From Heterostelium album PN500 (taxonomy: Eukaryota; Evosea; Eumycetozoa; Acytosteliales; Acytosteliaceae): 64,000 bases of DNA. This document shows, one piece after another, positions 25,078 to 40,378 of this stretch. Below the pieces are notes generated by a model, which saw only the letters and a program-made list of their open reading frames with translations, was not told where the DNA came from and ran no database searches. The translations under genes and the position numbers were made by a program. The stretch is taken from NCBI RefSeq assembly GCF_000004825.1, contig NW_008805065.1, positions 1,736,001 to 1,800,000 on the forward strand, read 5' to 3'. Every line of letters starts with the position of its first letter. Within the stretch, counting starts at the first letter, position 1.

Positions 25078-26636
25078 TTATTTTTTAGAAATGAATTTTC
25101 TGAATACCTCAACCTTTTCGTAAAGTTGCTCGTCGATCTCACCATCGGATATATGAAGCAGTACATTGGCAATGTTATATTCCGCTAAAATCGATAGATA
25201 CTCTTTTGATTTGTTTGAGTGTTTGAAAACATTTTCGAGTGATGAAATAACCAATGATATTTCTGCCTCCAATAAATTGTCGTGAACTTCCTCAAATTTT
25301 TTGCAAATCACACGATAGCACCTTAGATTCAGCATCAAATAGTCGATTTGTTCTGCATCACCACCATCAACAATGTTGGAGTAACACCATAGGATTTCTC
25401 TTCGAACCTGTGAATCTACACTATCGAAAATGCTGACCAACTTTGGGAAAATCATGGCTTCCACACACAGTTGAATGATGTTTGCTGGGCAGGCAACGAT
25501 ATTCGATATTGTCCAAACAGTTTCCTTCAGGACGTCATTGTCTGGACTGTCCAGCAGTTTGAGTAAAATCGGTAGAGTCTTCAAACTAACCATGTAAAGT
25601 GTTGATTTGTCGTCGCCTGTCACCAAATTTCCATAGGCACGCAATGCTGGAATCACCAGCTGCAACTGATTGCTATCTAAATATCTAACGAGTTGAGGTA
25701 CTATTCCAGATTTTATAATCGTATGAATATCTTCGTTGGCAGTGTCAGACATATAGCTCAGTGCCCAGAGCGCATCGATCAGAGTGGCTTGGTCAGTCTC
25801 GTATGTAATCACTTCTTTCATTTGGGGAAGTATCGGTTCCATGTAGTAAGAGTCTGGCTTTGGTTTGCCACGACACAAGTTACTGATTGTCCATACCAGC
25901 AGTCGTTTCATGGCGAGATTACAGTTGTCGAGCGCACCCAGCAGCAGCGGCAATACATTCGATTGTAGAACAAGATCTCTGTGTGAAGCACAATCACCAG
26001 CAATGTTTCCAATTGCCCAAATCACTTGTTCTCGCAGTCTAGGATCACGATGATCCAGTAGAGAATTCAAAATGTTGAGACCACCCAACTCTATGACCGT
26101 ATTGACATTACTTGATGTTCCCGATACAATATTGGTGATAATCCAACATGCCTCTGTTTGAGTCTGTGGATTATCTTGATCTCTGAGTATAGCCAACACC
26201 ATTGGAACGAATCCAGCATTAACAACAGCATCAATTGGTGGTGTATCAGCTGACAAAAAAAAAAGAAATTAAATTAATTATTATTATTGATCAATTACTA
26301 AAACTGCTAGTACTTTTAGTTGAACTACTACTACTTACCTGAAGATACCATTTTTCTTAATGCAACACAACCCTCTAAGATCTCATTTTCGTCCGTTGAG
26401 ATTAACTTATCAAGTAAACCATTGAGCTTAGCCAACAACTCTGCATTATCTTCTTCACTGATAGAATCTTCACTAACTTCGTCTTCTTCAACCTCTGCAT
26501 TAAAATAAGCTTCATCATATGAACTCTGACTCTCGACACCAAAAATTGAATCTTCTGATAAATCAGCTCTGATATCTTCATCTTCTTCGGAATCTGTATC
26601 ATCTAAACATAAATGATGAAGATCAATGTTATCCAT
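25078..26636 (-). CDS. Importin-alpha-like ARM-repeat protein with acidic N-terminus
   Basis: Exons 26339-26636 and 25078-26249 give about 489 residues. At least seven ARM repeats keep the importin-alpha W...N ladder that grips nuclear localisation signals (ACWIITNIVSG, VIWAIGNIAGD, LVWTISNLCRG, TVWTISNIVA, ILWCYSNIVDG). The N-terminal 100 residues, where importin-alpha normally has a basic importin-beta-binding domain, are instead strongly acidic (DDTDSEEDED, NAEVEEDEVSEDSISEED). It therefore probably cannot use importin-beta in the usual way. It could be a cargo-binding decoy, a chaperone-like adaptor, or an adaptor with another carrier. It sits head-to-tail downstream of a diverged paralogue. 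Confidence 0.8.
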
Positions 26637-26734
26637 TGTTATAATACAATATAATATATATAAATGATATTCAAAAAATCAATACAAAAAAAAAAAAAAA
26701 AAAAAAGTCCTTTTTAGAAAAAAAAAAAGATAAA

Positions 26735-28327
26735 TTACAGATTTTTTTTTCCAATTCTTTTTTTCCCGAATTTTTTTAGGGTAATCTGCAACAAACTATT
26801 TATTGTATATGACAGATCCTCTATTAATTTTGTCGTGTTTTTTGTTGAATAATTAATAGTCACACCTTCCAATTTCTTTAACATATTCAGTTGTTTTAAC
26901 ATCATCACATAATTGTTATTACTACTATTATTATTATTATTGATAATCTTATTGTTTTTATCATATAATTGTTTGTTTAAAATGTTTGTTAGAATCTCTA
27001 ATGTTACATCCATTTGATCGTTTCTTAGGGTACGTGGATCTGCCACAACGAATTGACAAAGATACCAGAAACAATGGTGATTCACCATGAAATAGTCGAT
27101 TTGCATCTGCGTTGCTGTGTCGGTGGTGAACGTCAAATAACAATTGAGTAGTTGATTTCTGATTTTTTTGCTTGGAGAACTGATCATAATTTCAACAAAC
27201 TTTGGTAGGAATGCTGCATCTATTACCATCTGTATTAGATTGGCCGATCTACTTCCGAATATATTGGTAATCGACCAAATCGCTTCTACAACTAGCTCCT
27301 CGTTTTGACTGTCAAGAATTCTCAATATCAGCGGCAAAGAATTCAAACCGATCATGTATAGCGTCGATTTTTCAGAACCCGATACTAGATTTGCAAAGGA
27401 AATCAACGCTGCTTTGACTGTAGTATATATCCATTCATTGATATTCAGATAATGTAGTATTTGAGGTGCAATTCCTGACTTTATGATCAAATCGATTTGC
27501 TCTTGGTCGGCATTGTTCGAGAGGTTTGCTACAGTCCAGAGTGCGAGACTCAGCGAATATTCATCGGTTTGCTGCTTTTGTTGAAGAAAATGATTGATCG
27601 AAACGACTGTATCTACTATATTTTGATTCGATGGTTTCGGCTGGCCAATGCTAAGCGTTGTAAGTGCCCACAAAATCGATTGTTTCAAAGATTGCAAACT
27701 TTGAAGATATAACAAAGTGTTGTGAGTGTCCATATTGCCGGTTGTTTCAAAGTTTTTTTCTGGAGTACTATTCAATTGATCCAATAGCAGAGGAAATAGA
27801 TTTGATTCCAAAACCAACTCTCTTTTATTAATAGCAATCTGACCCATTGATTGGACAGCCACATCTTTTACTCTGACATTTTCAGAATTATCCAAAGTGG
27901 TTTGCTGGAATATTATTTTCAATATATCGATTGCACCAGAGGTAGCTACTATTTGTTGTTTTCCAAATATAGCTATACCTTGTATGACATAACATAGTTC
28001 TCTTAAAAATAATGGATCCTTAACATTGAGTACTCCTATAAACTTTTGAATGAAACCATGACTAATAATCAATTCTATCGGTGGTAATGGTTCTGTTTTG
28101 CAACAATATAATTATTAATATTCAACAATGATACACCTATTTCTTTATTAAGAATTATTCATTTATATACCTGATATAATAGTCCTCAGTGAAGCTAAAC
28201 CAATCAATTTAGTTTCATTATCATCTGAATATAACTGATCACATATCAAATTGAATTTCGCCAACAATTCACTATTGATATTTAAATAGTTATATTGATC
28301 TATTGTCAAATTTAAATTTAATGACAT
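26735..28327 (-). CDS. Diverged importin-alpha-like ARM-repeat protein
   Basis: Exons 28171-28327 and 26735-28092 give about 504 residues. Same ARM scaffold and tandem arrangement as its neighbour (shared GIAPQILHYL / GIVPQLVRYL and EKSTLYMIGLNSLP / DKSTLYMVSLKTLP), but the W...N pairs are partly lost (ILWALTTLSIG, LLNCYLTFTTD). There is no basic importin-beta-binding domain; the N-terminus is short and neutral. The C-terminus adds a poly-N stretch and a lysine-rich end (KKFGKKRIGKKNL). It looks like a tandem duplicate that has drifted further from NLS binding. Confidence 0.75.
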
Positions 28328-28436
28328 AACTTTGAATTGATTATGATGTTCAGTTATAAATATATACAATAATGTTTATTATAAAAAGATGATCATTTTT
28401 AAAAAATTTTTGCAAAAAATTTGGATTGATGATAGA

Positions 28437-30658
28437 TCATTCCACTCTAACTATTTCTGGATTTTTTCTGTCTTTGTTTTTTCTTTCTGTAGATTTTCTA
28501 TCTTTATGAAATTTCGTAAAAAGCTTGTATAGTTCTTGCTCGGCGTTGACAACAGACCCTCTGGTTTTAATAGTACATTCAATCTCACCGTAGAGTGACT
28601 TCTCCTCGATGAGTAATTGTCGCTGATGTTTGGTGACTTGTCTCTTTACTTCCTCCAATGCCGCCATCGATTTTGATCGTGATCTACCGAGTGTACCGAT
28701 GAGTGATGACGACTCTTTCACTTTCAAATCGCTCTTCAACCCCATCAAGACGATTGGAATATCGGGGTGTGCTTCTCTGGCTTTATCGATCTTGGCGCGT
28801 AGTGCATCGAACGATTCAGCGGAATCGTGTGCATACGCTGCAACAAAGATTGGTTTCAACGGCAGTACGCTCAGCGAATCTAGACGGTAGTCATGGAATA
28901 CCAGCTTACCTTTGTTGTGCAATCTTGCCTTGATAAGTTTGTTTGAGAATGAAGTGAAACCGATGTGTAGAGACCCGAGCACCACGGCGATAGCTGGGTT
29001 TTTATAGCTTGAATACGACTCTATTCCAACTGGCAGACCAGCAATCACTTTGAATCGAATTCGTTGTGCTTTCATCTGTCGATCGTCCATAGACATGAAT
29101 TTAACACATTCATGGAAAATATTATTTGTTTGATTCAACACACCATATCTTTTCTTAATAACAATAGGTCGTTCTTCAACTTTTGATGTTGTGTCTTCTC
29201 CTGTTGTTGTTGTTGTAGTTGTTGTAGTTGTTGTTGCTTCATCTTCTTTAGCTTCTTCATCATCATACATTTTACCAACTTTGAAATTCTCTTTATCTAG
29301 ATCACTAAACATTGCATTCATATCTTTATCATTTGAACCACCTGCATTTTGTTCTACCATCTGATTCTTAAACTCTTGATATTTCTCTTTTGAAGATTCT
29401 CTATAACAAATAGCTAAAAACATTTCTGTAATCAACTATAAATATATATATATATATAGATAATAAAAGATAAAATGATTAGTTAAATCAATAAAAAGAA
29501 GATATTATTTGTTAATAACTTACATTAAAACGATCAAACTTTATACATAATCCACCTGTTCTTTCTGCCATCATTTGATAGAAGAATCTATTTCTCTCAT
29601 GTTGACATACAACACCATAGATTTTGATGCCGAGTGACTCGAGATCGTCTACCTCCTGTAGCCAATTGATGTTTAGTGTTGTGTAGTACGGTGCATGTGG
29701 AGCAGAGTCACCAATCATGACTATGGCTTTGGAGGTGTGTTTCGACCAGGACATTGACTTTACTCTTTGCAGCGCCAACTCGTAGGCTTCATCTTCATCG
29801 CCACCACTAGTACGCGGCACATCCATAATAAATTTACAAAGAACATCGACATTCGATGTCAAATTCAAACTCCTGATTACATTGTAATGATCACAGAAAT
29901 CACCGATTCCAACCACGCCAATCCTAATCGATGGAATCTCCTCTAGCAATTTGGTTACTGTTTCACGAACTTTGGCTCTTACCTCATTCAAAACCGAATA
30001 CATGGAACCAGTTGTATCGAAACAGAATACAATCTCTACATCATTGGAGAGTGTAGATCCAAGGAAATGTGAAGTGAACTCTTCATTGGAAATCTGAGGA
30101 ATTTCTTCTTCCTTTGGCTTCGAAGTGGTGCTTGCTAAAGGATTTTCTTTCACCTCTGTGAAAATAGTCAGGTTTGTTTCCACAGTTGTTTGTAAAGGTG
30201 AATAGTCTTTCAATTCATTGTTTCCTTGTTTGAAACAAACTAATTTATTTACAAACGATGGATCTACTCTAGTAATAAATTGTCTTGAAATGATTGAAAA
30301 ATAAATTAGCAAAAAATAAAAACATAGAATTGCTTTTTCAAATAACATACTGTTTTAAATGAGAAACTAAAACACCAGGATTATTAACAATTGGAACTTT
30401 ATGAATGGTACCATTGTATTCTATGTCATAGGTCAATTCCTTTATGATATTCATATGAATTGTACTTTCTTTTTTGATTCCGAAATTTGAAAGTGGTTCA
30501 TCTGGAATATTCATAGTACTACCTGCATACGTCAATTGGAATTGATATAACTCCAAGGTGGCTCTCTTTTTCACTTTTTCTAAAAGTACTGATACATTGT
30601 CAGAGCTATCAATATCGAGTGAAAACGTTACTGTTGGTGTTTTAATAAGAATAATCAT
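28437..30658 (-). CDS. Ubiquitin-like + vWFA + Rho-like pseudo-GTPase fusion protein
   Basis: Exons 30351-30658, 29524-30283 and 28437-29435 give about 688 residues. Order: an N-terminal ubiquitin-like domain (residues 1 to about 75; FQLTYAGSTMNIPDEPLSNFG), a linker, a von Willebrand A domain (from about 170; VEIVFCFDTTGSMYSVLNEV, a DxTGS metal-binding variant), a Thr-rich linker, then a Rho/Rac-like GTPase fold (FVAAYAHDSAESFDALRAKI, IPIVLMGLKSDL). The GTPase P-loop reads AGLPVGIES, without the essential lysine of GxxxxGKS/T, and the NKxD position is LKSD, so nucleotide binding is doubtful. The C-terminus is basic (RKSTERKNKDRKN). No known family with this order comes to mind. A role in ubiquitin or membrane signalling is inference only. 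Confidence 0.75.
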
Positions 30659-30926
30659 TATTATAATCAAGAAAGAATTTAAACAAATAATAAATAAATA
30701 AATAGATAAATAATTAAATAATTTACAAATGTAAATTAATCTTTAACAGAATTCAAAGATTTTATAGTAAAAGACGCACCACAATCAAAAATCTAAAAAA
30801 AGAACAACCACACAAATTTGATCAGAAAAAAATTTTATTTGAAAAAAATATGAAGTGACATTTTTTTTTCCAAGTTATTTTTGTTATTTTACAATTTAAT
30901 TTTAAGTGATATTTATACATATATTA

Positions 30927-33703
30927 TTAAAAATATTTAGGTGTATTTTTAATTTTTGCAATCTTTTCTGTTAGTTCAGCAATTTTTCGATCGTATTCCT
31001 CCATTTCTTTTCTTTTCTTTTCCAACATCTCTTTTCTACTCCTATCAGTTTGGGCAATGGCTCTCTGATCATCTTCAATCTGCTTTTCCTGTCTTTGTTT
31101 CTTTCTTTTGTTCAAATCGATGGCAAGCTTTATCTTTCCGGCTTCGGAACTCCAATTTTTCATTTTTGACTCTGTCTCTAGATCTTCTAGTTCTTTCTTG
31201 CTTTTCTCTAGGTTTTCTTTTAGACTATCGATGACTTGGTCAGTAACAATCTCTGGGTGAATATCACTGCTCTCTCTCAGTTCACTCTTGGCGTTTTCGG
31301 GGTTGGCATCGCCTCCCAACGATTTCAGAGTCTCCTGCAACTTTCCGATTTCAACGGATTTAGTTTCATTCACTTTCTTTACTTTTACAATTTGCTCTTC
31401 TAAACTGATAATAGTTCTCGATTGTTTATCCGTTAATGGAACATTACTTATCATTTGATTGCTATCTGCTGGTTTTCTTTTTTTTTTATAAAAAATTTAA
31501 AGTGTTAATTAACTACTCTGAGTTTAATGAAAATGATTGTATAGTATTCATACTTGTCTGTTTGTTTGTTAATTAACCTAAATAGCGATAGAATCTGATA
31601 CTCAAAAGGTATTTGTTTGTCAAATGTTTTCAACAAAAATCGAACGGATATGTCGAAATCAGAGAAGAATTTTTCGAATGCGTTTTTACTATCAAAAAGT
31701 ATGGACTGTAGGTTTTTGACCTCTTTTATGTATGTATCTGTATCACTTTCTTTTGCCTTTTGAAAATCTAATATATATTTAAGTGAGAGTCGCAATCTAG
31801 AATTTAATCATAGGTTGTAAAAAATTAATAATTTAATAGATTCATTCTTTAGATTTATCATTTACAACATACTTTGTTACATCAATTTTATCTTGCTTCA
31901 TATTAACGAAAAACGGTCCTCCAAAAAATTGTTGAATGTAAAATGGCATATCTTGTAAATTTGCTGGTGTAGAACTAGGATCCTATTTTGATAGATTTAA
32001 ATTTATAATTAATTTTAAAGAGTTATTATTGATCAATTATTAACTTACTGGAATACCAAAGGTTTTCAAATGTTCTATATTTTTTGAAATTTCTGGATCA
32101 CCCCTATAATATTTAGAAATTCGATTAGATTAGTTTTATAATTTCTATGGTCAAGCATACGTACAATCTTGTTTTGAGAAATACTGAAAGTGTTTGTGTC
32201 CAACTATCATGGAATAGATTAGACTTTTGGGTGAAATCAATAAAGAATGGAGATAGAACATCGGCACATTTCTTTGCACAGTCAAGATCTGGTATTTCTT
32301 CAACGACGAAACTATTTGGAAGTTCCAAATGTGACTTTAAAACTGGCTCAATTGTACTAATTAAAACTACTTTTTGCTAATTGAGATTGTTAGAATATTT
32401 ATTCTATATGTTTCAATTGTTTGTTTTTTCAATACTTACAACAGTGTAATAAGGTCTAAAGCTATTGATTGCTTCCAATGGAAAGAGATCAAAACTATCC
32501 AAAAATATTACAAATACTTTGTGATCGCTCATATTGATTTTCCAATCTGGCGATGGTATAAATGTATTGTTTCTAGAAGAATCGATTTTTAAATGTTAAA
32601 AATGAAATTATATAGTATTACAATATATTGTACTTACATTATTTGTTTTAAATTTCTTAATTTGATAACGTGCTGCGCATTGGTATTGAAAATTATTAAT
32701 TTAATATCGATCGATTGAATCCAGTTGCACTCTGGAATGTCATACAAAGAGATTCTTGCATTCGGATTGTATTCGGTCATCTTTGACAAAAGATCAGCGA
32801 AATCTTTATCTTTTAATTCTTGAGCCTTCTCTGATACAGGTCTGCGACTGCCAAACGTATTTGGATTCGCCATGTATAGAAAAGTTAAACCAAGTGAATA
32901 GATATCGACACCACTATGATAGCCTTTATGGAAAACTTCCGGTGCAGAGTATAACGGTGTTCCTACGTGGGAATCCATTTGATCACTATAACTTTCATTT
33001 TGTTTTGATAAACCAAAATCCGCAACTAATATGAAATATTTATATTAATATAATTAATAATATCTGAATGGAGAGTAGTTTCTTTTTCTTACATTTGAGA
33101 ATAGTTTTGGAATTATCTTTAGTGGGAGTATTATTGTTACTAGTATTGCTGTTTTTAGTGTGAAGTAAGATGTTGGCTGGTTTGATATCTCTGTGAATTA
33201 ATTTCAAACTGTGAAGATAGGAAAGTCCAGAGACCAGCTGAACTACATAGGATTTCAAGGTTGAAGATTGAATTGATTTGTGACCATGCAGCCTAATATG
33301 CTCTTCCAATGAATTGCCATTACAAAACTCAAAAGCATAGGTATGTTCATCCTATTTTAATAATTATTTTTAATTTAGTAAACAATGTGTTTGAACATTG
33401 TTGTTGGTAGATTTAAAAAAATAAAAAACGTGCTCATACCAAAATTTTTTGAATATTAACAATATGAGGATGTCTAGCTTTGGATTGCAAAGTTTTCAGA
33501 ATCTGATGCTCTGTATCATTGTAGCTGCTCGCTTTCGAGTGAAACTTGATCGCCACCATCTCTTTAGGTTTAGAATCTAGATGTTCGGCTTTAACTACAA
33601 TTCCGAAAGAACCTGATCCAAGAATACCCAAAAACTTGTATGAATATGAACTGAGCACACTTTCAAAATCAACTTTGAGGAGATCTGGCTTTACATAGGC
33701 CAT
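30927..33703 (-). CDS. Protein kinase with helical/coiled-coil C-terminus (short paralogue of next gene)
   Basis: About nine exons. Kinase domain: GSGSFGIVVKAEH glycine loop, VAIKF lysine, IHRDIKPANILL catalytic loop, ADFGLSK, GTPLYSAPEV, all intact. The glycine-loop exon is 33434-33703, with further exons at about 33080-33350 and 32634-33020. Downstream short exons (about 31500-32580) encode a ubiquitin-like stretch (KVFVIFLDSFDLFPLEAI) and helices that track those in the neighbouring kinase. The last exon (30927-31460) is a long Lys/Glu coiled coil (KKELEDLETESKMKNW). It lacks the conserved ATG11/FIP200 block seen in the neighbour. The two genes lie head-to-tail about 280 bases apart and look like a tandem duplication. 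Confidence 0.75.
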
Positions 33704-33983
33704 TGTTGTTTATCTACTATGTTCTCTACACAAAATACTAATTAATTACACAAGATATAAAATATAAATCTGTTTACATAAAATTGGTGTATGATTTGCT
33801 TTTTAATCAAATCAAAAAAAAAAAACAGTGATCAAATTTTACAAAAACTGACAAATTCAATTTTTTGTTTTGAAAAAAGCAAAATTTATTTTTTTTTGAT
33901 TTTTTTTTTTTACTAAAAAAAAAGTGTGTTTGCATATATATATATGTACATTTAAAAAAGTAAGAAGTTTGTATGTGTTTGGC

Positions 33984-36900
33984 TTATTGATGTAATGATA
34001 ATTCGAGTATTCTAGCAGCTTCACGGAGATTGATCACTTCTTTTTCGAGCTCTGAGATTTTGTTGTCTTTGAGTTCAAGTAGATTGGAGGTTTGGAACTG
34101 GTTGGCCAAATTCTTTGAATCCTGTTGCTGTTCCAATTCACGTATACGTTCTAAAAGCTGCGAGTTGGAGTCTCTTGTTGATTGGTATTGTGCATTTTGT
34201 TGCTCCATCTGTTTAACCTTTTCCTGGAGTGATTTGATATGATTGTTAAACTCGAATTGCTTTAGGGTCAGGCTGGCATCACGTTGTTTCTGCTCGTTGA
34301 GTGATCTCTCCAACTCTTGGATTCTCTTATCTTTATTGGTTGACAACTCTTCGAATTGCTCTCTCAGCATTGCTATCTCTCTTTCCTTTTCCTCCACTAA
34401 ACTATCGTTGTTATTGTTATTGTTATCTTCCTCACACTTTTGAGCATGAATAACAGTGTCAATGAGTTGTTGTTGATCTCCATTGTAGATAACAGAGTTA
34501 CAATTGTTTTGCTGATCGTCGTCTCTCTCTATAGTTTGTTGATCGTCTTGGTGATAATAATTATTTCTACCCAAAGAATTATGATCTTGTTTTCTCAACT
34601 CTGACAACTCTCTTTGTAATTCACCATTCTCTTTAATTAAATCCAACATAACTTTAGTTTGAACCAAGTTTTGATCTATTATAAAAATAAAAGCAACAAA
34701 TGATTAATAACAATCTCCTAAATGTAAAAGATACAAAGTATAATATACATACTTCCACCCAGGTCATCATCTATCATATCAAAACCTTCACTTGTTATAA
34801 AGTCTCTCAAACTTAAACTTTCAGCAGTTGGCAAGAAATTGTGAAGAGGATTCTCTATGTCGCGATTGGAAAGAGCAAGTGGAATGAAATATTTTGGTAA
34901 ATCAACATTTCTGAAACTATAAAAATAATAATAGAAATATTAGTACTCTTCAAATTGTTAAGTTATATAGATTAGTTTAGTTAATAATTACTTTGATCTT
35001 AATGAAATTTCACCTTGGATCAGTGTATGAATATCAAGTGCAAATCTTCTGGTTTGTTGATCGTAGAGTGCCTGGAACTCGGATCTTCTTCTCAACTCTG
35101 ACTGGTAGCGCTTGTAGTAGGTTGGAATCTTGGCAATCTCATTGATCAACTCTTGGTCGCCAATGATATTCTGAGATTGATTCTGAATGGTGTCGAGCGA
35201 CGACAACGATTTGATCAGACTATTAAAGTGGTCAATAAACATTGATAGATCCTTATTGATGGCTGAATAGTACTTGATGTAGAGCTTATAGCAATTCTCC
35301 ACGTATGCCGAAAAGTGTTTCATCAAAGTCTCTGTGTCAAAGATGAAACCAAACGACGATTCATTCAGGCCACGAAGTTGATTAAGACCGGCACGCACCG
35401 TTTCAAATTGTTTAGAAAGACCTTCTACCTCTAACAATCCTTCTAATACACTAAATAATAAATGAAAAAAAAAAAAAAAAAAGAAGATGTCAAATTAATA
35501 TTATTTCTTTAAAATTAGCGATACTATTTATCAATAACAACTTACTTTTGATTGAAATGAGTATGTGACTTTTCTTTTGAATCCAAATCCTTTGAGATCT
35601 TTATGATATTATCATAGAGATCACCGATGTCACGTTGCAAGAAAGTCTTTATGATGAATGGCAGACGATCTACAAACGACTCGTTGGTTTCATTTCCATC
35701 ATTGTCAAGATCCTTCAAGTTTCTAACGTTTTCTAGAGCTTGATGATTGGCTTGGTTATTCTTACAGAAATCACCAATTCTATTCATTGCAAGTGTAAAG
35801 TTTGGTGTTTTGCTGTGAATTTTAAAAAAAAAAAACAATATTAATAAGTTACTTATTTTAAAACTGTGATTTTAATCATTTGTTTAAACTTACATTTGAG
35901 CAACATAAAACTCCTTAAATAAAGCATACAATCTTAAATAATCAAGTGATTTCTTTAGAATATCTGTAACAATAAACTGTACTCTTCTTGCATCTGCCAA
36001 CTTTTCCTGTTATTATTAAGTTTAAATAAAAATATTTTAAATTAATAAATGTAATTGCTTTTCTTCTTAAATGATTATTAAGCTTATATATACTTACATC
36101 TTGTAATTTATGAATTGTCCAAACCATTGGTTGTTTAATGATTTCAGAGAACTTTGATACTTTATCAAGTGGACTGAAAAGAATTCGTGGAATCTCATGT
36201 TTCTTACTAATTAAATAAACTCTATCCTGAAATATTTGAAAAGTTTGGATTCAATATTTGTTTTGATTTGTTCAATATTATTAATTATTACTAATACTTA
36301 CAACTGTATAGATTGGACGTTCAATAGTATCCTCCAATAGATACAACTTATCAGAGTCATGATAAGATACCAATACCAATTGATCAGCCAATGACAGATT
36401 AAACTTTGACTCAATGAATCCTCTATATGTTTTATCACTAGATTATATTTTCAAAAAAGATTATTATTGAGATAAAGTTAGTTACATGTGTTGATAAAAA
36501 AAGAACAAACTAAATCTAAACTAAAATAAAACACTTACTGAATTTGATACAAATCTTGAAGATTCATTAAATAACGATCTTGTCCTGGTACTTCGAGTTG
36601 TACGAATTTATCTTGTAACCACTTTGAACGAATGATCTCTTGAATTGTAATTCTTTGTTTGGGATTCGGGTTGATCATACGAATCAATAGATCCTTGAAA
36701 TCTGCAGAGAGTGTTGATGGCAATCTATAGATTTGCTCTGGGTTGACCGGAAGTGATACCGGGTCATTATAACGTGCTCTTGCAATATAAAAGAATACCA
36801 CACCCAACGAGAAGATATCCACCATATGATCGTATTTAATCTTTCCAATCTCTGGTGCTGTAAACAGCGGACTTCCAACATTAGATCCCAACATCTCTAT

Positions 36901-37672
36901 CTCTGTCATCGATTTTGAAAATCCGAAATCAGTCACTAATTTAGTAAGTAATTTTAAATAAAGTTAGTTAGTTACTTTAAACATATATATAGATATTCGC
37001 CACTTTATCTACTTACATTTAAATACGAATCTATTATTATTTTGGTGAACTAAAACATTGGCTGGTTTCAAATCTCTGTGAACTATGGGTTTCTCTTGAC
37101 TGTGAAGGAATTGAAGTGCCGAAAGAATCTGTACAAATATGGTCTTCAATGTGTTCTCTGTAATCGGTGATTTCTCCATAAAGTATTTCTGTAATGAATC
37201 ACCATTACAATATTCAAAAACATATGTATATTGATCCTATTATAAAGATAACAATGATATTATTAATTTCAATATAGATATTAATGATAATAATAATAAA
37301 AATAACACATACAAGTACATCTGGAATGTTTACTATGTGTGGATGTTGTTGACCGTTTTTCAATTTATTTAAGATATCGAATTCTGTTTGAATGTATTTC
37401 TTTGCAGCGAGATTCGATTCGTAGGTATGATAGTTGAGTAGTTTCACTGCATAGAGTGTACCTGTTGCATGATCCTCTGCTTTGTAGACAGATCCAAACG
37501 ATCCACCACCCAACTTCTCTAATCTCTTATAACCACCTGTAGTCTGACCTGGTTTTCTAAAATATTCTGATGTCTCTCTATTAACTATCACTATTTGATT
37601 TTGTTGTTGTTGATTCTGTTGTTGCTGTGGCTGAGCGGGTTGCTTTTCAGGTGTCTTTTTAAAAAAATACAT
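33984..37672 (-). CDS. Protein kinase fused to an ATG11/FIP200-like autophagy scaffold
   Basis: About eleven exons. The first (37313-37672) starts MYFFKKTPEK with a Q-rich leader, then the kinase: GGGSFGSVYKAEDHA, YAVKLL, VHRDLKPANVLV, LTDFGFSK, GSPLFTAPEIG, all catalytic residues present. After it come a ubiquitin-like stretch (FIESKFNLSLADQLVLVSYH ... VYLISK) that resembles the N-terminal Ubl of FIP200 (YNIAIQHQVLVVN ... IFLFSK), helical exons (34990-36170), and then the family hallmark: IAKIPTYYKRYQSELRRRSE, FQALYDQQ, R..F, LPKYFIPLAL, matching the IP..Y...EVVRR..F...Y ... LP......L block of ATG11/ATG17/FIP200 proteins. A long coiled coil ends it (33984-34670). ATG11/FIP200 scaffolds recruit the Atg1/ULK kinase; here kinase and scaffold share one chain. 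Kinase call is firm, scaffold call is by eye. Confidence 0.78.
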
Positions 37673-38248
37673 TTTTTTCTATTCTTTTTCTCTTTTAATT
37701 AACCAAAGAAACAACTAACAAAACAAAACAAACACAGACAGATGTATGCTTCTGTATATTTCTATTGTACAATCAATGTATTATTAATCTATCTACAAAC
37801 TATGAGTATATATATATATATATTATCTTATCTGTCTAATTATTAAAATAATAGTATGAAAAAAACAAATAAAAGTGTGAAGACAGACAGTCAATAAAAA
37901 AACTAGTATTAAAAAAATAAAAAATAAAAAATAATCTAAATTATTATAATATTGTTATATTATTATGATTTGTATGAATCGAACAAAAAAATAAAATAAG
38001 TATATTAAAAAAATAAAATAAAAATAGTGTTGATTGCTGTGTTTGTGTATGTCTATCTGTCACCAAAATTAATTAAAATAAAATAGAATATAAAAATTTT
38101 GCAAATATTGTGTGTGCAAATATTCACATAACAATAAAAAAAAAAAAAACCACACATTCTCAAATTTATGAGTTTCTAAAATTGAATATTTTAATTTTTC
38201 GCAGAGGTTTTTTTAATTTTTCTTTGTTTTTTTTGGTTTTTATTATTA
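37673..38248. other. Intergenic
   Basis: AT-rich DNA upstream of the kinase gene and downstream of ADH5. Contains TA repeats and A runs but no supported frame. Confidence 0.5.

Positions 38249-40378
<2,130 letters not shown>

Noticed and set aside
33984-37672. Assignment of the kinase to the TBK1/IKK-epsilon type (kinase, ubiquitin fold, coiled coil)
   Set aside because: The block after the ubiquitin fold matches the ATG11/FIP200 hallmark better than the IKK scaffold-dimerisation domain.
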